Below the pieces are notes generated by a model. It saw nothing but the letters and a program-made list of their open reading frames with translations. It did no database searches and was not told the origin of the DNA. This document shows positions 15,472-24,321 of a DNA stretch of 25,764 nt, in pieces; position 1 is the stretch's first letter; the number at the start of each line of letters is the position of its first letter. Both the position numbers and the translations under genes were made by a program. Origin of the DNA: an uncultured Chromatiaceae bacterium (GTDB lineage: Bacteria > Pseudomonadota > Gammaproteobacteria > Enterobacterales > Alteromonadaceae). The stretch spans positions 1 to 25,764 of the forward strand of contig CAMLSF010000039.1 in assembly GCA_946482615.1 (NCBI GenBank), given 5' to 3'.

Positions 15472-17760
15472 ATGCACTCAACCCATCCAAGTCAGCAGTT
15501 AACCGGTGATTCACCGCGTTCTTTACTGCCAACTGGCGAACGTCGGGCCCGATTAAGGCGCTGGCGGGCTATTAAAGATAAAATCTCCAAATATGGCATC
15601 AGCTTTGCCGGCATCAGTGTGGTGCTGGCTTTTGCCACTATATTTGTTTATCTGTTTTCTGAAGTCGGGCCTTTGTTTTCTTCCGCTTCAGTGGAGCAGA
15701 AAACCAGCTACCAAAGTCCTGTCGCTCAGCCGCTGCACAGTAGCATTGAACGTTACGGTGAAGTGGGTTTAGCCATTAGCTCTGATGCGAAGCTGCAATT
15801 TTTTAATGCCGAAACGGGTGAACTGAAGCAGCAGGTGCAGCTGGCTTTGCCTGCCGGAGCTACTGTGACTGCTTTTGGTAAAGCAGACCCGCGCACTGGC
15901 ACTATCATTTTGGGTTTATCCAACGGTCAGGCGTTGATTGCCAAACACGAATACCTGCTGAGTTATCCCAATGACCAGCGTCAGGTCAATCCAAAAGTCA
16001 GCTTTCCTTTAGGGGAAGCAGCTGTGCAGGTGGATGCTCAGGGTCAGGCCTTGTTAGCTGTAGCCATTCAGGAAAAAGACGAAAACCGTATGCTCAGTGC
16101 GTACACGGCCGATGGTCGTTTAGTTTTATCCAATATGGTGGCAGAAACGGCCTTCCTGACTGGCGAAACTACAGTAGTCCGCACTGATTACACTTTGCCT
16201 GATGCGCCAAAGTCTGCCAGCAAAATTCTGATTGATAACACCTTCCAGAATTTGTTTGTCGCAGATAAAGCCGGGCACATTCATTATTACGCTATCAACA
16301 ACCCGGAGCAGGCGCGTTTAGTCCAAAGCGTAAATGCGGTTTCTTCTGGTGCTCAGATCACCGCCATGGAGTTTCTGGTGGGTACTGTGTCTTTGGTTGT
16401 GGGTTCATCTACAGGTGAATTAAGCCAATGGTTTTTAGTGCGCGATCAGCACAATAACTTCGACTTAAAACAAATCCGTGATTTTGAGCAGCACCCGGGT
16501 GCCATCACTCAGATTGATGCGGAGTACTCACGCAAAGGTTTTATGGCGATAGATGACAAAGGTCATTTAGGCATTCATTACGGAACCTCTGCCCGTACTT
16601 TGTTTCTGGAAGCTTTTGATCATGGGCTGACAGCCAGACAAATTGCCATTTCTCCTATCAACACTAATTTCCTGATGCTGGACGATAAAGGCCAGATGCA
16701 TAAGTTTGAGCTGGAAAATGCGCATCCTGATGTGTCTTACACCGCACTGTGGAACGAGGTATGGTACGAAGGCCGTGACGAAGGTAAATACATCTGGCAA
16801 GCCTCTGCCGGCTCTGATGAATTTGAAGCCAAAATGAGTATGGTGCCGCTGGCTATAGGTACGTTAAAAGCTGCCTTTTTTGCCATGTTATTTGCCACAC
16901 CGCTGGCCATTATGAGCGCGATTTACGTGGCTTATTTTATGACGCCAGTGCTGCGCGGTAAGGTCAAACCCACCATCGAAATTATGGCCGCTTTACCTAC
17001 AGTCATCTTAGGTTTCCTTGCTGGTTTATGGCTGGCACCTTTTGTCGAAGAATACTTAAGTGCTGTATTTGCCATTTTGCTGCTGATGCCATTTATGATG
17101 CTGGCTGCCGCTTATTTATGGCGTTATATGCCGGAATCCATTCGTAACCGCTTTGGTTTAGGCTGGGAAGCGGCGTTTTTAGTGCCGGTCATTATTCTGT
17201 TTGGTTATCTGGCGGTCAGCGCCAGCCCTATGATCGACAACACTTTTTTTGATGGCAGTTTACGTCAGTGGTTTACCGACAACGGTATTAACTACGACCA
17301 GCGTAACGCGCTGATTGTAGGGATAGCCATGGGTTTTGCTGTTATTCCAAATATCTTCTCTATTGCCGAAGATGCGATTTTTAACGTGCCCCGTCATTTA
17401 ACTCAGGGTTCTTTAGCTTTGGGTGCCACCCCATGGCAAACCATGGTCGGTGTGGTTTTGCCAACGGCAAGTCCTGGCGTATTCGCTGCAGTTATGGTGG
17501 GTTTTGGCCGTGCTGTGGGTGAAACCATGATAGTGCTGATGGCCACAGGTAACAGCCCTGTAGTGAACTTTAATATCTTCGAAGGTATGCGTACTTTATC
17601 CGCCAATATAGCGGTTGAACTGCCTGAAACTGCGGTAGGCAGCACGCACTTTAGGGTCTTGTTCCTGGCCGCGCTGGTGCTCTTTGTCTTTACCTTTGTC
17701 TTTAATACCTTAGCCGAAGTGATACGGCAGCGTTTACGTCAACGCTTCAGCAATCTGTAA
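15472..17760 (+). CDS. pstC: Phosphate ABC transporter permease PstC with large periplasmic insert
   Basis: PstC is one of the two inner-membrane permease subunits of the phosphate importer. At 762 residues it is more than twice the classical length of about 320. After a basic N-terminus and TM1 (about 43-63), a periplasmic domain of about 390 residues (about 65-454) precedes the permease core. That insert has recurring DxxGxxxxY/F strands with glycines near 152, 215, 268, 315, 364 and 407, suggesting a beta-propeller. The core (455-762) has five or more membrane segments and the ATPase-contact loop SLALGATPWQ at about 647. The start at 15472 is set by the Pho promoter; a reading frame opening 105 nt upstream would begin before the promoter. 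pstA follows after 15 nt. Confidence 0.92.
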   Translation: MHSTHPSQQLTGDSPRSLLPTGERRARLRRWRAIKDKISKYGISFAGISVVLAFATIFVYLFSEVGPLFSSASVEQKTSYQSPVAQPLHSSIERYGEVGLAISSDAKLQFFNAETGELKQQVQLALPAGATVTAFGKADPRTGTIILGLSNGQALIAKHEYLLSYPNDQRQVNPKVSFPLGEAAVQVDAQGQALLAVAIQEKDENRMLSAYTADGRLVLSNMVAETAFLTGETTVVRTDYTLPDAPKSASKILIDNTFQNLFVADKAGHIHYYAINNPEQARLVQSVNAVSSGAQITAMEFLVGTVSLVVGSSTGELSQWFLVRDQHNNFDLKQIRDFEQHPGAITQIDAEYSRKGFMAIDDKGHLGIHYGTSARTLFLEAFDHGLTARQIAISPINTNFLMLDDKGQMHKFELENAHPDVSYTALWNEVWYEGRDEGKYIWQASAGSDEFEAKMSMVPLAIGTLKAAFFAMLFATPLAIMSAIYVAYFMTPVLRGKVKPTIEIMAALPTVILGFLAGLWLAPFVEEYLSAVFAILLLMPFMMLAAAYLWRYMPESIRNRFGLGWEAAFLVPVIILFGYLAVSASPMIDNTFFDGSLRQWFTDNGINYDQRNALIVGIAMGFAVIPNIFSIAEDAIFNVPRHLTQGSLALGATPWQTMVGVVLPTASPGVFAAVMVGFGRAVGETMIVLMATGNSPVVNFNIFEGMRTLSANIAVELPETAVGSTHFRVLFLAALVLFVFTFVFNTLAEVIRQRLRQRFSNL

Positions 17761-17775
17761 TTAAGGGGCACTTTG

Positions 17776-19455
17776 ATGAAATCTTTATTTGGCGTAAGAG
17801 CCTGGTTCAGATCAGGGACTCCCTGGATTTGGTTAAACGCTGGTGCCATTGCCTTGTGTCTGGTGATGGTGGTGGGCGTGTTAGGTTTGATAATGGTGCG
17901 TGGTGGCAGTCACTTCTGGCCAGCGGATTTGCAGCAGACCGAATGGTCGCCTGAATCGGGCCAGAAAAAAGTCATTATGGGTGAACTGGTGCGTTCGGAA
18001 ACAGTATCAGCCGTGATGTTACGTGAATCCGGTGCTACAGTGCCGGCTGAGCTCGAATCTGTGACCCGTTATCTGGTAAAAGTAGGTAACCGTGACATTT
18101 ATGGTCGTGATTTCTCCTGGTATATGGATTATGAAATCAGTGGCTGGGCTGTACCTGAAGGCGCCATTGCACTGGAGCGTCGTGAACGTGGCAACTTTTA
18201 TGGTTTTCCGCTGAAACTCACCGAAGGCGATAAGCTGATTGCTGAAGGTGTGGCCATGTGGCCAGAGCTGCTGCAACGTGTTGAACGCGCCAACGCTATC
18301 TTCCAGCAAATGAAAGATATCGAAAAAAATGACATCAGCCGCATCAATAACCAGATTGAAAAGTTGCGCTTAACTGAACGTCGTTTGGTGTTGGATCAAG
18401 TGTCTGATGCAGAACTGGCGGAATTTAAAGCTCAGGCTGCGGCAGAAAACAAAATACTGAGCGATGAATACGAAGTGATCCAACAAAAACTGGATCAACT
18501 GCGTGCAGAGTCCAACCGTGATACGCTGATTGCCCGCACAGCTGAAGGTCGTGAAGTCACTATTTCGCTGGCGAACATCGTTAATGCCTATGCACCAAAC
18601 GATATGTCTGTCTGGCAAAAAACCAGGCATTATTTCGGCGGTATAGCAGGCTTCCTGACGGAAGAACCCCGCGAAGCCAATACAGAAGGCGGTATATTCC
18701 CGGCCATTTTTGGTACTGTGACCATGGTGATTCTGATGGCTATCATAGTCACACCTTTTGGTGTACTGGCGGCTATTTACCTGCGTGAATATGCTAAACA
18801 AGGCCCGCTGTTGAAGATCATCCGGATTTCGGTCTATAACCTGGCTGGTGTACCTTCCATAGTGTACGGCGTTTTTGGTTTAGGTTTTTTTGTCTACATT
18901 ATGGGCGGCAACATAGACCAGCTGTTTTACCCTGAAGCTTTACCAAGTCCGACTTTTGGTACTCCGGGTTTATTCTGGGCTTCATTAACTCTGGCCTTGC
19001 TGACTTTGCCTGTGGTGATTGTATCGACCGAAGAAGGTTTATCCCGTATTCCAAGTACTATCCGTATGGGTAGTCTGGCCTTGGGCGCGACCAAATCTGA
19101 GACCTTATGGAAAGTGGTAGTGCCATTGGCTACGCCTGCTATGATGACAGGTTTAATTTTGGCTGTGGCCCGTGCCGCTGGTGAAGTAGCGCCTTTGATG
19201 CTGGTAGGTGTGGTGAAGTTAGCGCCAACATTACCTATAGATGGCAACTTCCCATTTATCCACTTAGACCAGAAAATCATGCACTTAGGTTTCCATGTTT
19301 TTGATGTGGGTTTCCAGAGTCCAAATGTCGAAGCCTCGCGCCCTCTGCTTTATGCGACAGCGCTGGTGTTGGTGTTATTGATTGTGGTGCTGAATATGGC
19401 GGCTATTTATATGCGTAACAGATTACGTGAAAAATACCGCAGCGATACAGATTAG
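17776..19455 (+). CDS. pstA: Phosphate ABC transporter permease PstA with periplasmic coiled-coil insert
   Basis: PstA pairs with PstC to form the phosphate channel. It has 559 residues against about 290 for classical PstA. TM1 (about 22-43) is followed by a roughly 260-residue periplasmic region (about 44-305). Its second half (about 173-260) is charged and heptad-like (ISRINNQIEKLRLTERR..., QQKLDQLRAE), predicting a coiled coil. The permease core (about 306-559) has five membrane segments and the ATPase-contact loop SLALGATKSE at about 433. AAGGGG lies 7 nt before the ATG at 17776; the codon TTG just upstream is not preferred. It is co-transcribed with pstC. Confidence 0.92.
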   Translation: MKSLFGVRAWFRSGTPWIWLNAGAIALCLVMVVGVLGLIMVRGGSHFWPADLQQTEWSPESGQKKVIMGELVRSETVSAVMLRESGATVPAELESVTRYLVKVGNRDIYGRDFSWYMDYEISGWAVPEGAIALERRERGNFYGFPLKLTEGDKLIAEGVAMWPELLQRVERANAIFQQMKDIEKNDISRINNQIEKLRLTERRLVLDQVSDAELAEFKAQAAAENKILSDEYEVIQQKLDQLRAESNRDTLIARTAEGREVTISLANIVNAYAPNDMSVWQKTRHYFGGIAGFLTEEPREANTEGGIFPAIFGTVTMVILMAIIVTPFGVLAAIYLREYAKQGPLLKIIRISVYNLAGVPSIVYGVFGLGFFVYIMGGNIDQLFYPEALPSPTFGTPGLFWASLTLALLTLPVVIVSTEEGLSRIPSTIRMGSLALGATKSETLWKVVVPLATPAMMTGLILAVARAAGEVAPLMLVGVVKLAPTLPIDGNFPFIHLDQKIMHLGFHVFDVGFQSPNVEASRPLLYATALVLVLLIVVLNMAAIYMRNRLREKYRSDTD

Positions 19456-19464
19456 TGAGCAGCT

Positions 19465-19481
19465 GGCCTGCATAGCAGGCC
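19465..19481 (+). other. Short hairpin between pstA and pstB
   Basis: GGCCTGC-ATA-GCAGGCC is a perfect 7-bp GC-rich stem in the 63-nt gap after pstA. No T run follows, so it is unlikely to be a terminator. It may stabilise or punctuate the operon mRNA. Confidence 0.45.
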
Positions 19482-19518
19482 TTGCCGGCAACCCAGGGTA
19501 ACAGACCGAATTCACAAA

Positions 19519-20343
19519 ATGGTAATGAAGATGAATCAAGATAAATTAACAGCTCCACCAGTAGAAACCGAACTGAAACTGTCGGATGAAAAAATTAAAC
19601 TTCAGGTCAATGATCTGAAGCTGTACTACGGTGATTCGCTGGCGCTAAAAAGCATCAATATGACGATCCCGGAAAAACGCGTGACGGCTTTTATCGGCCC
19701 TTCAGGTTGTGGTAAATCCACCCTGTTACGTTGTTTCAACCGGATGAATGACTTAGTCGACATCTGCCGTATCGAAGGTCAGATTTTAATGGACGGCCAG
19801 AATATTTATGACCCGAAAGTGGACGTAGCAGAATTGCGTCGTCAGGTCGGTATGGTATTCCAGAAGCCGAATCCGTTTCCAAAAAGCATTTATGAAAACG
19901 TGGCTTACGGCTTGCGCCTGCAAGGTGTAAAAGACAAACGTATTCTGGATGAAGTGGTGGAAACGTCGCTCAAAGGTGCGGCTTTATGGAATGAAGTCAA
20001 AGACCGTTTGCATGACAATGCTTTTGGTTTGTCCGGTGGTCAGCAGCAACGTTTGGTAATAGCCCGCGCTATCGCCATAGAGCCAGAAGTCTTGTTACTT
20101 GATGAACCAGCTTCAGCTTTGGATCCCATTTCCACGCTGAAAATTGAAGAGCTGATTTATGAGCTCAAAGATAAATACACTATTGTGATTGTGACCCACA
20201 ATATGCAACAGGCAGCCCGTGTATCCGACTATACTGCCTTTATGTATATGGGTGATTTAATTGAGTTTGATGCCACCAATAAGATGTTTACTAATCCATC
20301 GCAGCAACAAACTGAAGATTACATCACAGGTCGTTTTGGTTAA
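19519..20343 (+). CDS. pstB: Phosphate ABC transporter ATP-binding protein PstB
   Basis: PstB is the cytoplasmic ATPase that powers phosphate import through PstCA. The 274-residue protein carries Walker [10 protein letters not shown], the Q-loop region [16 protein letters not shown] typical of PstB, signature LSGGQQQRL, Walker [14 protein letters not shown] and switch His in [13 protein letters not shown]. Length and motifs are complete. Three in-frame ATGs (19519, 19525, 19531) lie close together with no decisive Shine-Dalgarno, so the start is uncertain by up to four residues. No Pho box or terminator separates it from pstA, so it belongs to the pstC operon. phoU follows after about 100 nt. 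Confidence 0.97.
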   Translation: MVMKMNQDKLTAPPVETELKLSDEKIKLQVNDLKLYYGDSLALKSINMTIPEKRVTAFIGPSGCGKSTLLRCFNRMNDLVDICRIEGQILMDGQNIYDPKVDVAELRRQVGMVFQKPNPFPKSIYENVAYGLRLQGVKDKRILDEVVETSLKGAALWNEVKDRLHDNAFGLSGGQQQRLVIARAIAIEPEVLLLDEPASALDPISTLKIEELIYELKDKYTIVIVTHNMQQAARVSDYTAFMYMGDLIEFDATNKMFTNPSQQQTEDYITGRFG

Positions 20344-20354
20344 TTAATTAAAGT

Positions 20355-20432
20355 AATACCCAAAAGTAATTGCAGTTGCAGCCAGGTAACAAAGCAGTGA
20401 ATACAGCTGAATCTGCCACAACACTGGGTATT
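20355..20432. repeat. Possible intergenic element with 8-bp inverted ends
   Basis: The pstB-phoU gap is nearly filled by a 78-nt stretch bounded by AATACCCA (20355-20362) and its perfect reverse complement TGGGTATT (20425-20432). The interior has no ORF or U tract. The form suggests a small non-coding interspersed repeat or a long-range mRNA stem ending just before the phoU Shine-Dalgarno. Only one copy is present here. Confidence 0.35.
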
Positions 20433-20445
20433 GGAGGAGAGCGCG

Positions 20446-21156
20446 ATGGATAAAATGAATTTAACAAAACACATCTCCAGTCAGTTCAACGAAGAAATTG
20501 AACAGGTTCGTAACCATGTGATGGCGATGGGTGGGTTAATAGAACAGCAATTGGCGGACGCATTAAATGCAATTGCCAGCAGTGACGCTGACTTAGCCCG
20601 TCAGGTGATCGCCAATGATTTAAAAGTGAACGACTGGGAAATTAAAATTGACCACGAGTGCACCCGTATTATTGCCAAGCGTCAGCCTGCGGCCAGCGAT
20701 TTACGTCTGATTATGGCTATCATTAAAACCATTTCTGACTTAGAGCGTATTGGTGATGAAGCCGAACGTATTGCTAAAGTGGCGCTGGAGTCTTTTAACA
20801 GTGCACAGCAGGATTTGCTGGTCAATCTGGATAATATGGGCCGCCATGTCGCGCAAATGCTGCACGATGTATTAGACGCTTTTGCCCGTATGGATGTGGA
20901 AGCGGCTTTAGCCGTACACCGTGAAGACAGAAAAGTAGACCGGGAATACGAAGCCATCACCCGTCAGTTGATGACCTATATGATGGAAGACCCGCGTTCT
21001 ATACCTAAGATCATGAACGTATTGTGGTCCGCCCGTTCGATGGAACGTATTGGTGACCGTTGTAAAAACGTTGCTGAATACATTGTGTTTCTGGTGAAAG
21101 GCAAAGATGTTCGTCACGCCGATGACGACAAATTAGAGCAAGACGCCCGCAGTTAA
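20446..21156 (+). CDS. phoU: Phosphate signalling protein PhoU
   Basis: PhoU links the Pst transporter to PhoR and keeps the Pho regulon off when phosphate is plentiful. The 236-residue all-helical protein has two three-helix PhoU repeats. The metal-binding acidic motifs are visible as [13 protein letters not shown] (about 101-113) and [19 protein letters not shown] (about 200-218). The ATG at 20446 has GGAGGAGA 5 nt upstream; a TTG 15 nt earlier lies in front of the Shine-Dalgarno and is rejected. It is the last gene of the pst operon, closed by a strong terminator 24 nt downstream. Confidence 0.96.
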   Translation: MDKMNLTKHISSQFNEEIEQVRNHVMAMGGLIEQQLADALNAIASSDADLARQVIANDLKVNDWEIKIDHECTRIIAKRQPAASDLRLIMAIIKTISDLERIGDEAERIAKVALESFNSAQQDLLVNLDNMGRHVAQMLHDVLDAFARMDVEAALAVHREDRKVDREYEAITRQLMTYMMEDPRSIPKIMNVLWSARSMERIGDRCKNVAEYIVFLVKGKDVRHADDDKLEQDARS

Positions 21157-21180
21157 AAAAACCAGCTTTAAAGTTGTCAT

Positions 21181-21217
21181 AAAAGCCTGATAAAACCTAT
21201 GTTTTATCAGGCTTTTT
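21181..21217 (+). terminator. Strong, probably bidirectional terminator after phoU
   Basis: A perfect 16-bp stem (21181-21196 with 21201-21216, loop CTAT) begins with AAAA and ends with a run of five Ts. The symmetry would allow termination in both directions. It isolates the pst-phoU operon from the DUF47-pit genes. Confidence 0.93.
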
Positions 21218-21260
21218 ACATTACTGCTTTTAAGAAGTTTTTATTACACTTTGATTGCAG

Positions 21261-21266
21261 TACAAT
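21261..21266 (+). promoter_or_regulatory. Putative -10 of the DUF47-pit operon
   Basis: TACAAT is one mismatch from the -10 consensus and lies 41 nt before the DUF47 start codon. The -35 region (about 21238-21243) is only T-rich. No Pho box is seen, in contrast to the pst genes. Confidence 0.35.
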
Positions 21267-21307
21267 GCGCGCCGGTTTTCATTAACTCAACAGCAAGAGG
21301 CACACTT

Positions 21308-21982
21308 ATGCCAAATCACTTTTTGGCGGTTTTTGCGAAATCACCAATCAAACCTTTAGAAGAGCACATCAAAAAGGTATTTGATGCCAGTCTGTTATTA
21401 CTGCCATTTTTTGATGCAGTGTTTTTAAGGGATTGGGAAAAAGCGGCTGATGTTCGTAAAGCACTTGTAGCGTTAGAAAAGGATGCTGACAAATTAAAGC
21501 GTGATATCCGTGTGCATTTGCCACGTGGATTGTTTTTACCTGTCGACAGAACGGACTTGTTAGAACTGGTGTCGCAACAAGATAAAATAGCGAACAAAGC
21601 CAAAGATATTACCGGTCGTGTTTTAGGTCGTGAGTTAGAAATTCCTGCGCCTATTCAGGTGGAGTTTAAGGCGTATTTACAGCGTTGTATCGACGCTGTT
21701 GAATTAGCCTGTGAAGCCATCAACGAGCTGGACGAGCTGTTGGAAACGGGTTTCCGTGGTCGTGAAGTGGATTTAGTGATCAAAATGGTTGAACGTATCG
21801 ACGAAATTGAACACGACACCGACCAGCTGCAAATCAGTCTGCGTAAATTTGTTCGTAAAGCAGAAGCCGAAATGAATCCGGTTGATGTGATGTTCCTGTA
21901 CCGCACTCTGGAGTGGGTTGGCGATTTAGCTGATTCAGCCTTAAAAGTAGGTTCACGACTCGAAATCATGTTAGCCCGTTAA
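21308..21982 (+). CDS. DUF47/TIGR00153 PhoU-like protein paired with Pit
   Basis: This 224-residue cytoplasmic helical protein is of the DUF47 family, distant relatives of PhoU that are usually encoded next to Pit transporters and are thought to regulate them. Visible family segments include KPLEEHIKKVFDAS near the start, LPRGLFLPVDRTDLLELVSQQDKIAN (in parts, about 77-102) and EWVGDLADSALKVGSRLE near the C-terminus. The ATG at 21308 has AGAGG 7 nt upstream; the frame remains open upstream without a Shine-Dalgarno. pit follows after 19 nt, indicating one operon. Confidence 0.9.
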   Translation: MPNHFLAVFAKSPIKPLEEHIKKVFDASLLLLPFFDAVFLRDWEKAADVRKALVALEKDADKLKRDIRVHLPRGLFLPVDRTDLLELVSQQDKIANKAKDITGRVLGRELEIPAPIQVEFKAYLQRCIDAVELACEAINELDELLETGFRGREVDLVIKMVERIDEIEHDTDQLQISLRKFVRKAEAEMNPVDVMFLYRTLEWVGDLADSALKVGSRLEIMLAR

Positions 21983-22001
21983 TTCTTAAGGTAATTCAAC
22001 G

Positions 22002-23270
22002 ATGGAAATTATTTCTCAATACGGCTTATTGCTGATTATTATCGCCGCTGTATTCGGCTTTATTATGGCCTATGGTGTGGGTGCGAATGACGTTGCCAAC
22101 GCTATGGGAACTTCTGTTGGCTCTAAAGCTTTAACTCTGAAACAAGCTCTGATTATCGCCGCTATCTTTGAAGCTGCCGGCGCCTGGTTAGCTGGTGGTG
22201 AAGTAACCTCCACTATCCGCAGCGGCATAGTAGACGCCGAAGCCTTTAAAGCTGTACCAGAATTACTGGTCTACGGCATGATCGCCTCTTTATTGGCTGC
22301 TGGTACCTGGTTATTGGTCGCCACTCATTTTGGCTGGCCTGTATCAACCACTCACTCTATTGTTGGCGCCATCATTGGTTTTGCCTCTGTGGGCGTGGGT
22401 ATGGAGTATGTGCGTTGGGATGAAGTGACCAGTATAGTCGGCAGTTGGGTTATTACTCCTGTGCTGGCTGGTATTCTGGCTTATCTGATTTTTATGAGTG
22501 CTCAGCGCCTGATCTTTGATACAGATAATCCGCTGGAAGCCGCTAAAAAATACGTGCCTTTTTATATGGTCTTTGCCGCTTTTATGATGGCTTTTGTCAC
22601 CGTCAGTAAAGGTTTGAAACACGTTGGTCTGACTTTGACTTCTACTGAAGGCTTCATGTTATGTGTAGTGATAGCTCTGGTCGTAGGGATCGTTGGTAAA
22701 ATTGCGATCAGTCGTCTGAAAATTGACCCTGAAGCCGACAAGGAAATGCATTTTAATAACGTAGAGCGTATCTTCGGTATTCTGATGATTTTCACTGCCT
22801 GTTGTATGGCCTTTGCTCATGGTTCAAATGACGTAGCTAACGCTATAGGTCCTCTGGCTGCTGTGGTAGGTATTATCCAGTCCGGCGGTCAAATTCTGGA
22901 TAAAGTGGCATTAGACTGGTGGATTTTGCCTTTAGGTGCTGTGGGTATAGTGATAGGTCTGGCGACATTAGGCGCTAAAGTGATCCGCACTATAGGTGAA
23001 AATATTACTCACCTGACACCAAGCCGTGGTTTTGCTGCTGAAATTGCAGCAGCCAGTACAGTGGTGATCGCTTCTGGCATAGGTTTACCTATTTCTACCA
23101 CTCAAACTCTGGTTGGTGCTGTATTAGGTGTAGGTATGGCCCGTGGTATAGCGGCGCTGAATCTGGGTGTGATCCGTAACATCTTTGTGTCATGGGTCGT
23201 GACTTTGCCTGTAGGCGCTGGTTTAGCTATCGTATTTTTCTACATTATCAGGGCTATATTTGGCGCTTAA
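22002..23270 (+). CDS. pit: Low-affinity inorganic phosphate transporter (PiT family)
   Basis: This PiT-family secondary transporter imports phosphate, driven by an ion gradient and often as a metal-phosphate complex. The 422-residue inner-membrane protein has about 10-11 membrane segments. It shows the duplicated signature of the family: GANDVANAMGTSVGS (about 28-42) and HGSNDVANAIGPLAA (about 273-287), plus the paired motifs PVSTTHSIVGA and PISTTQTLVGA. Length is nearer the short bacterial PiT form than the 499-residue E. coli PitA. Whether it uses protons or sodium cannot be told from sequence. It is translated from a TAAGG site and co-transcribed with the DUF47 gene. Confidence 0.94.
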   Translation: MEIISQYGLLLIIIAAVFGFIMAYGVGANDVANAMGTSVGSKALTLKQALIIAAIFEAAGAWLAGGEVTSTIRSGIVDAEAFKAVPELLVYGMIASLLAAGTWLLVATHFGWPVSTTHSIVGAIIGFASVGVGMEYVRWDEVTSIVGSWVITPVLAGILAYLIFMSAQRLIFDTDNPLEAAKKYVPFYMVFAAFMMAFVTVSKGLKHVGLTLTSTEGFMLCVVIALVVGIVGKIAISRLKIDPEADKEMHFNNVERIFGILMIFTACCMAFAHGSNDVANAIGPLAAVVGIIQSGGQILDKVALDWWILPLGAVGIVIGLATLGAKVIRTIGENITHLTPSRGFAAEIAAASTVVIASGIGLPISTTQTLVGAVLGVGMARGIAALNLGVIRNIFVSWVVTLPVGAGLAIVFFYIIRAIFGA

Positions 23271-23291
23271 TGCCCTGTGTTGCTTATTAAG

Positions 23292-23322
23292 AAATCCCGG
23301 TTTGATACCGGGATTTTTTTTA
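23292..23322 (+). terminator. Rho-independent terminator after pit
   Basis: A 10-bp stem (AAATCCCGGT / ACCGGGATTT, loop TTGAT) followed by a run of Ts lies 21 nt past the pit stop codon. It ends the DUF47-pit operon before oxyR. Confidence 0.92.
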
Positions 23323-23406
23323 TTCATATGAACTCTTATTGAGCTTTGCTTTTTCATTGTATTCGCTTAAATTGGTTTTAATTGAGTTTAGCCATCGGAA
23401 TAAAAG

Positions 23407-24318
23407 ATGAAACGTGTTCCCAGTATCAAGCAGTTGCAGTATTTGTTGGCTTTGCATGAACATCAGCATTTTGGCCGTGCCGCTGAGGCTTGTTATATAG
23501 GTCAGTCCACCTTAAGTGCCGCTATTGCCAACTTAGAAGAAACCATGAACGCGCAGTTGCTGGAGCGTGATCATAAAACTTTTATTTTTACTCCGCTGGG
23601 AGAAGACGTGGTGCGTCAGGCCCGTTATATAGTGGAGCAATGTGAAGAGCTGACCGAATTTGCCAAATGCCAGGGCAAGCCGATGGCCGGGCCGCTGCGT
23701 TTAGGTTGTATTCCAACTATAGCCCCCTTTGTACTGAGTGAAGTGATGGCTCTGGCGCGTGAGCGTTTTCCCGAACTGCAATTGTTGTTACGCGAAGACA
23801 CCACAGAAAACTCTTTACAGTCCTTAACTGAAGGTCGGCTGGATTTGGTTTTATTAGCTTTACCTTATGACACAGGCACTTTGCATACCGAAGTACTGGC
23901 ACAAGACCCGTTTAAACTGGTGTTGCACAAAGACTGGCTGAACCGGGGTTTTCAGCAAGACATCAGCCAATGGCCGGACGAAAGTATTTTTCTGCTGGAG
24001 CGGGAGCATTGCATGACCGGGCATGCGGTGAAGGCCTGTGAGCTGGATGATAACCGTAAAGTAAATCCATTTTTTGCCACCAGTCTGCATACCTTAAGTC
24101 AGATGGTAAATAACAAACTGGGCGTGACTTTTATGCCGCAGATGGCCATCAACAGCGGTTTGCTGCGGGGCACTGAATTAGTGGCGCAAAAGCCGGGTTC
24201 AGCTCAGGCGTACCGGGATATTGGTGTGGCCTGGCGTCCAACCTCCAGTAAGTTACGCAGTTATCGTCAGATGGCACAGTTAATTACAGAAGTGCTGCAG
24301 CAAAAATGCAGTGACTAA
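23407..24318 (+). CDS. oxyR: Hydrogen peroxide-sensing regulator OxyR
   Basis: OxyR is a LysR-family activator that senses hydrogen peroxide through a reversible disulfide and induces catalase and peroxidase genes. The 303-residue length matches E. coli OxyR (305). The N-terminal helix-turn-helix covers about 1-60 (HFGRAAEACYIGQSTLSAAI). In the regulatory domain the redox pair is seen in LLEREHCMTGHAVKAC: Cys202 and Cys211, nine residues apart like Cys199/Cys208. The neighbouring stretch GHAVKA resembles the conserved sensing loop, though His-Cys is preceded by Glu instead of Gly. No strong Shine-Dalgarno is seen. It ends 3 nt before the convergent solute-binding-protein gene. Confidence 0.93.
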   Translation: MKRVPSIKQLQYLLALHEHQHFGRAAEACYIGQSTLSAAIANLEETMNAQLLERDHKTFIFTPLGEDVVRQARYIVEQCEELTEFAKCQGKPMAGPLRLGCIPTIAPFVLSEVMALARERFPELQLLLREDTTENSLQSLTEGRLDLVLLALPYDTGTLHTEVLAQDPFKLVLHKDWLNRGFQQDISQWPDESIFLLEREHCMTGHAVKACELDDNRKVNPFFATSLHTLSQMVNNKLGVTFMPQMAINSGLLRGTELVAQKPGSAQAYRDIGVAWRPTSSKLRSYRQMAQLITEVLQQKCSD

Positions 24319-24321
24319 GGG

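Noticed and set aside
19465..19481. Hairpin between pstA and pstB as a terminator
   Set aside because: No T run follows the stem and pstB has no separate promoter that I can recognise.
21174..21191. TTGTCAT-AAAA next to phoU resembling a Pho box for the DUF47-pit operon
   Set aside because: The second repeat (GCCTGAT) does not match, and the sequence is the left arm of the phoU terminator stem.
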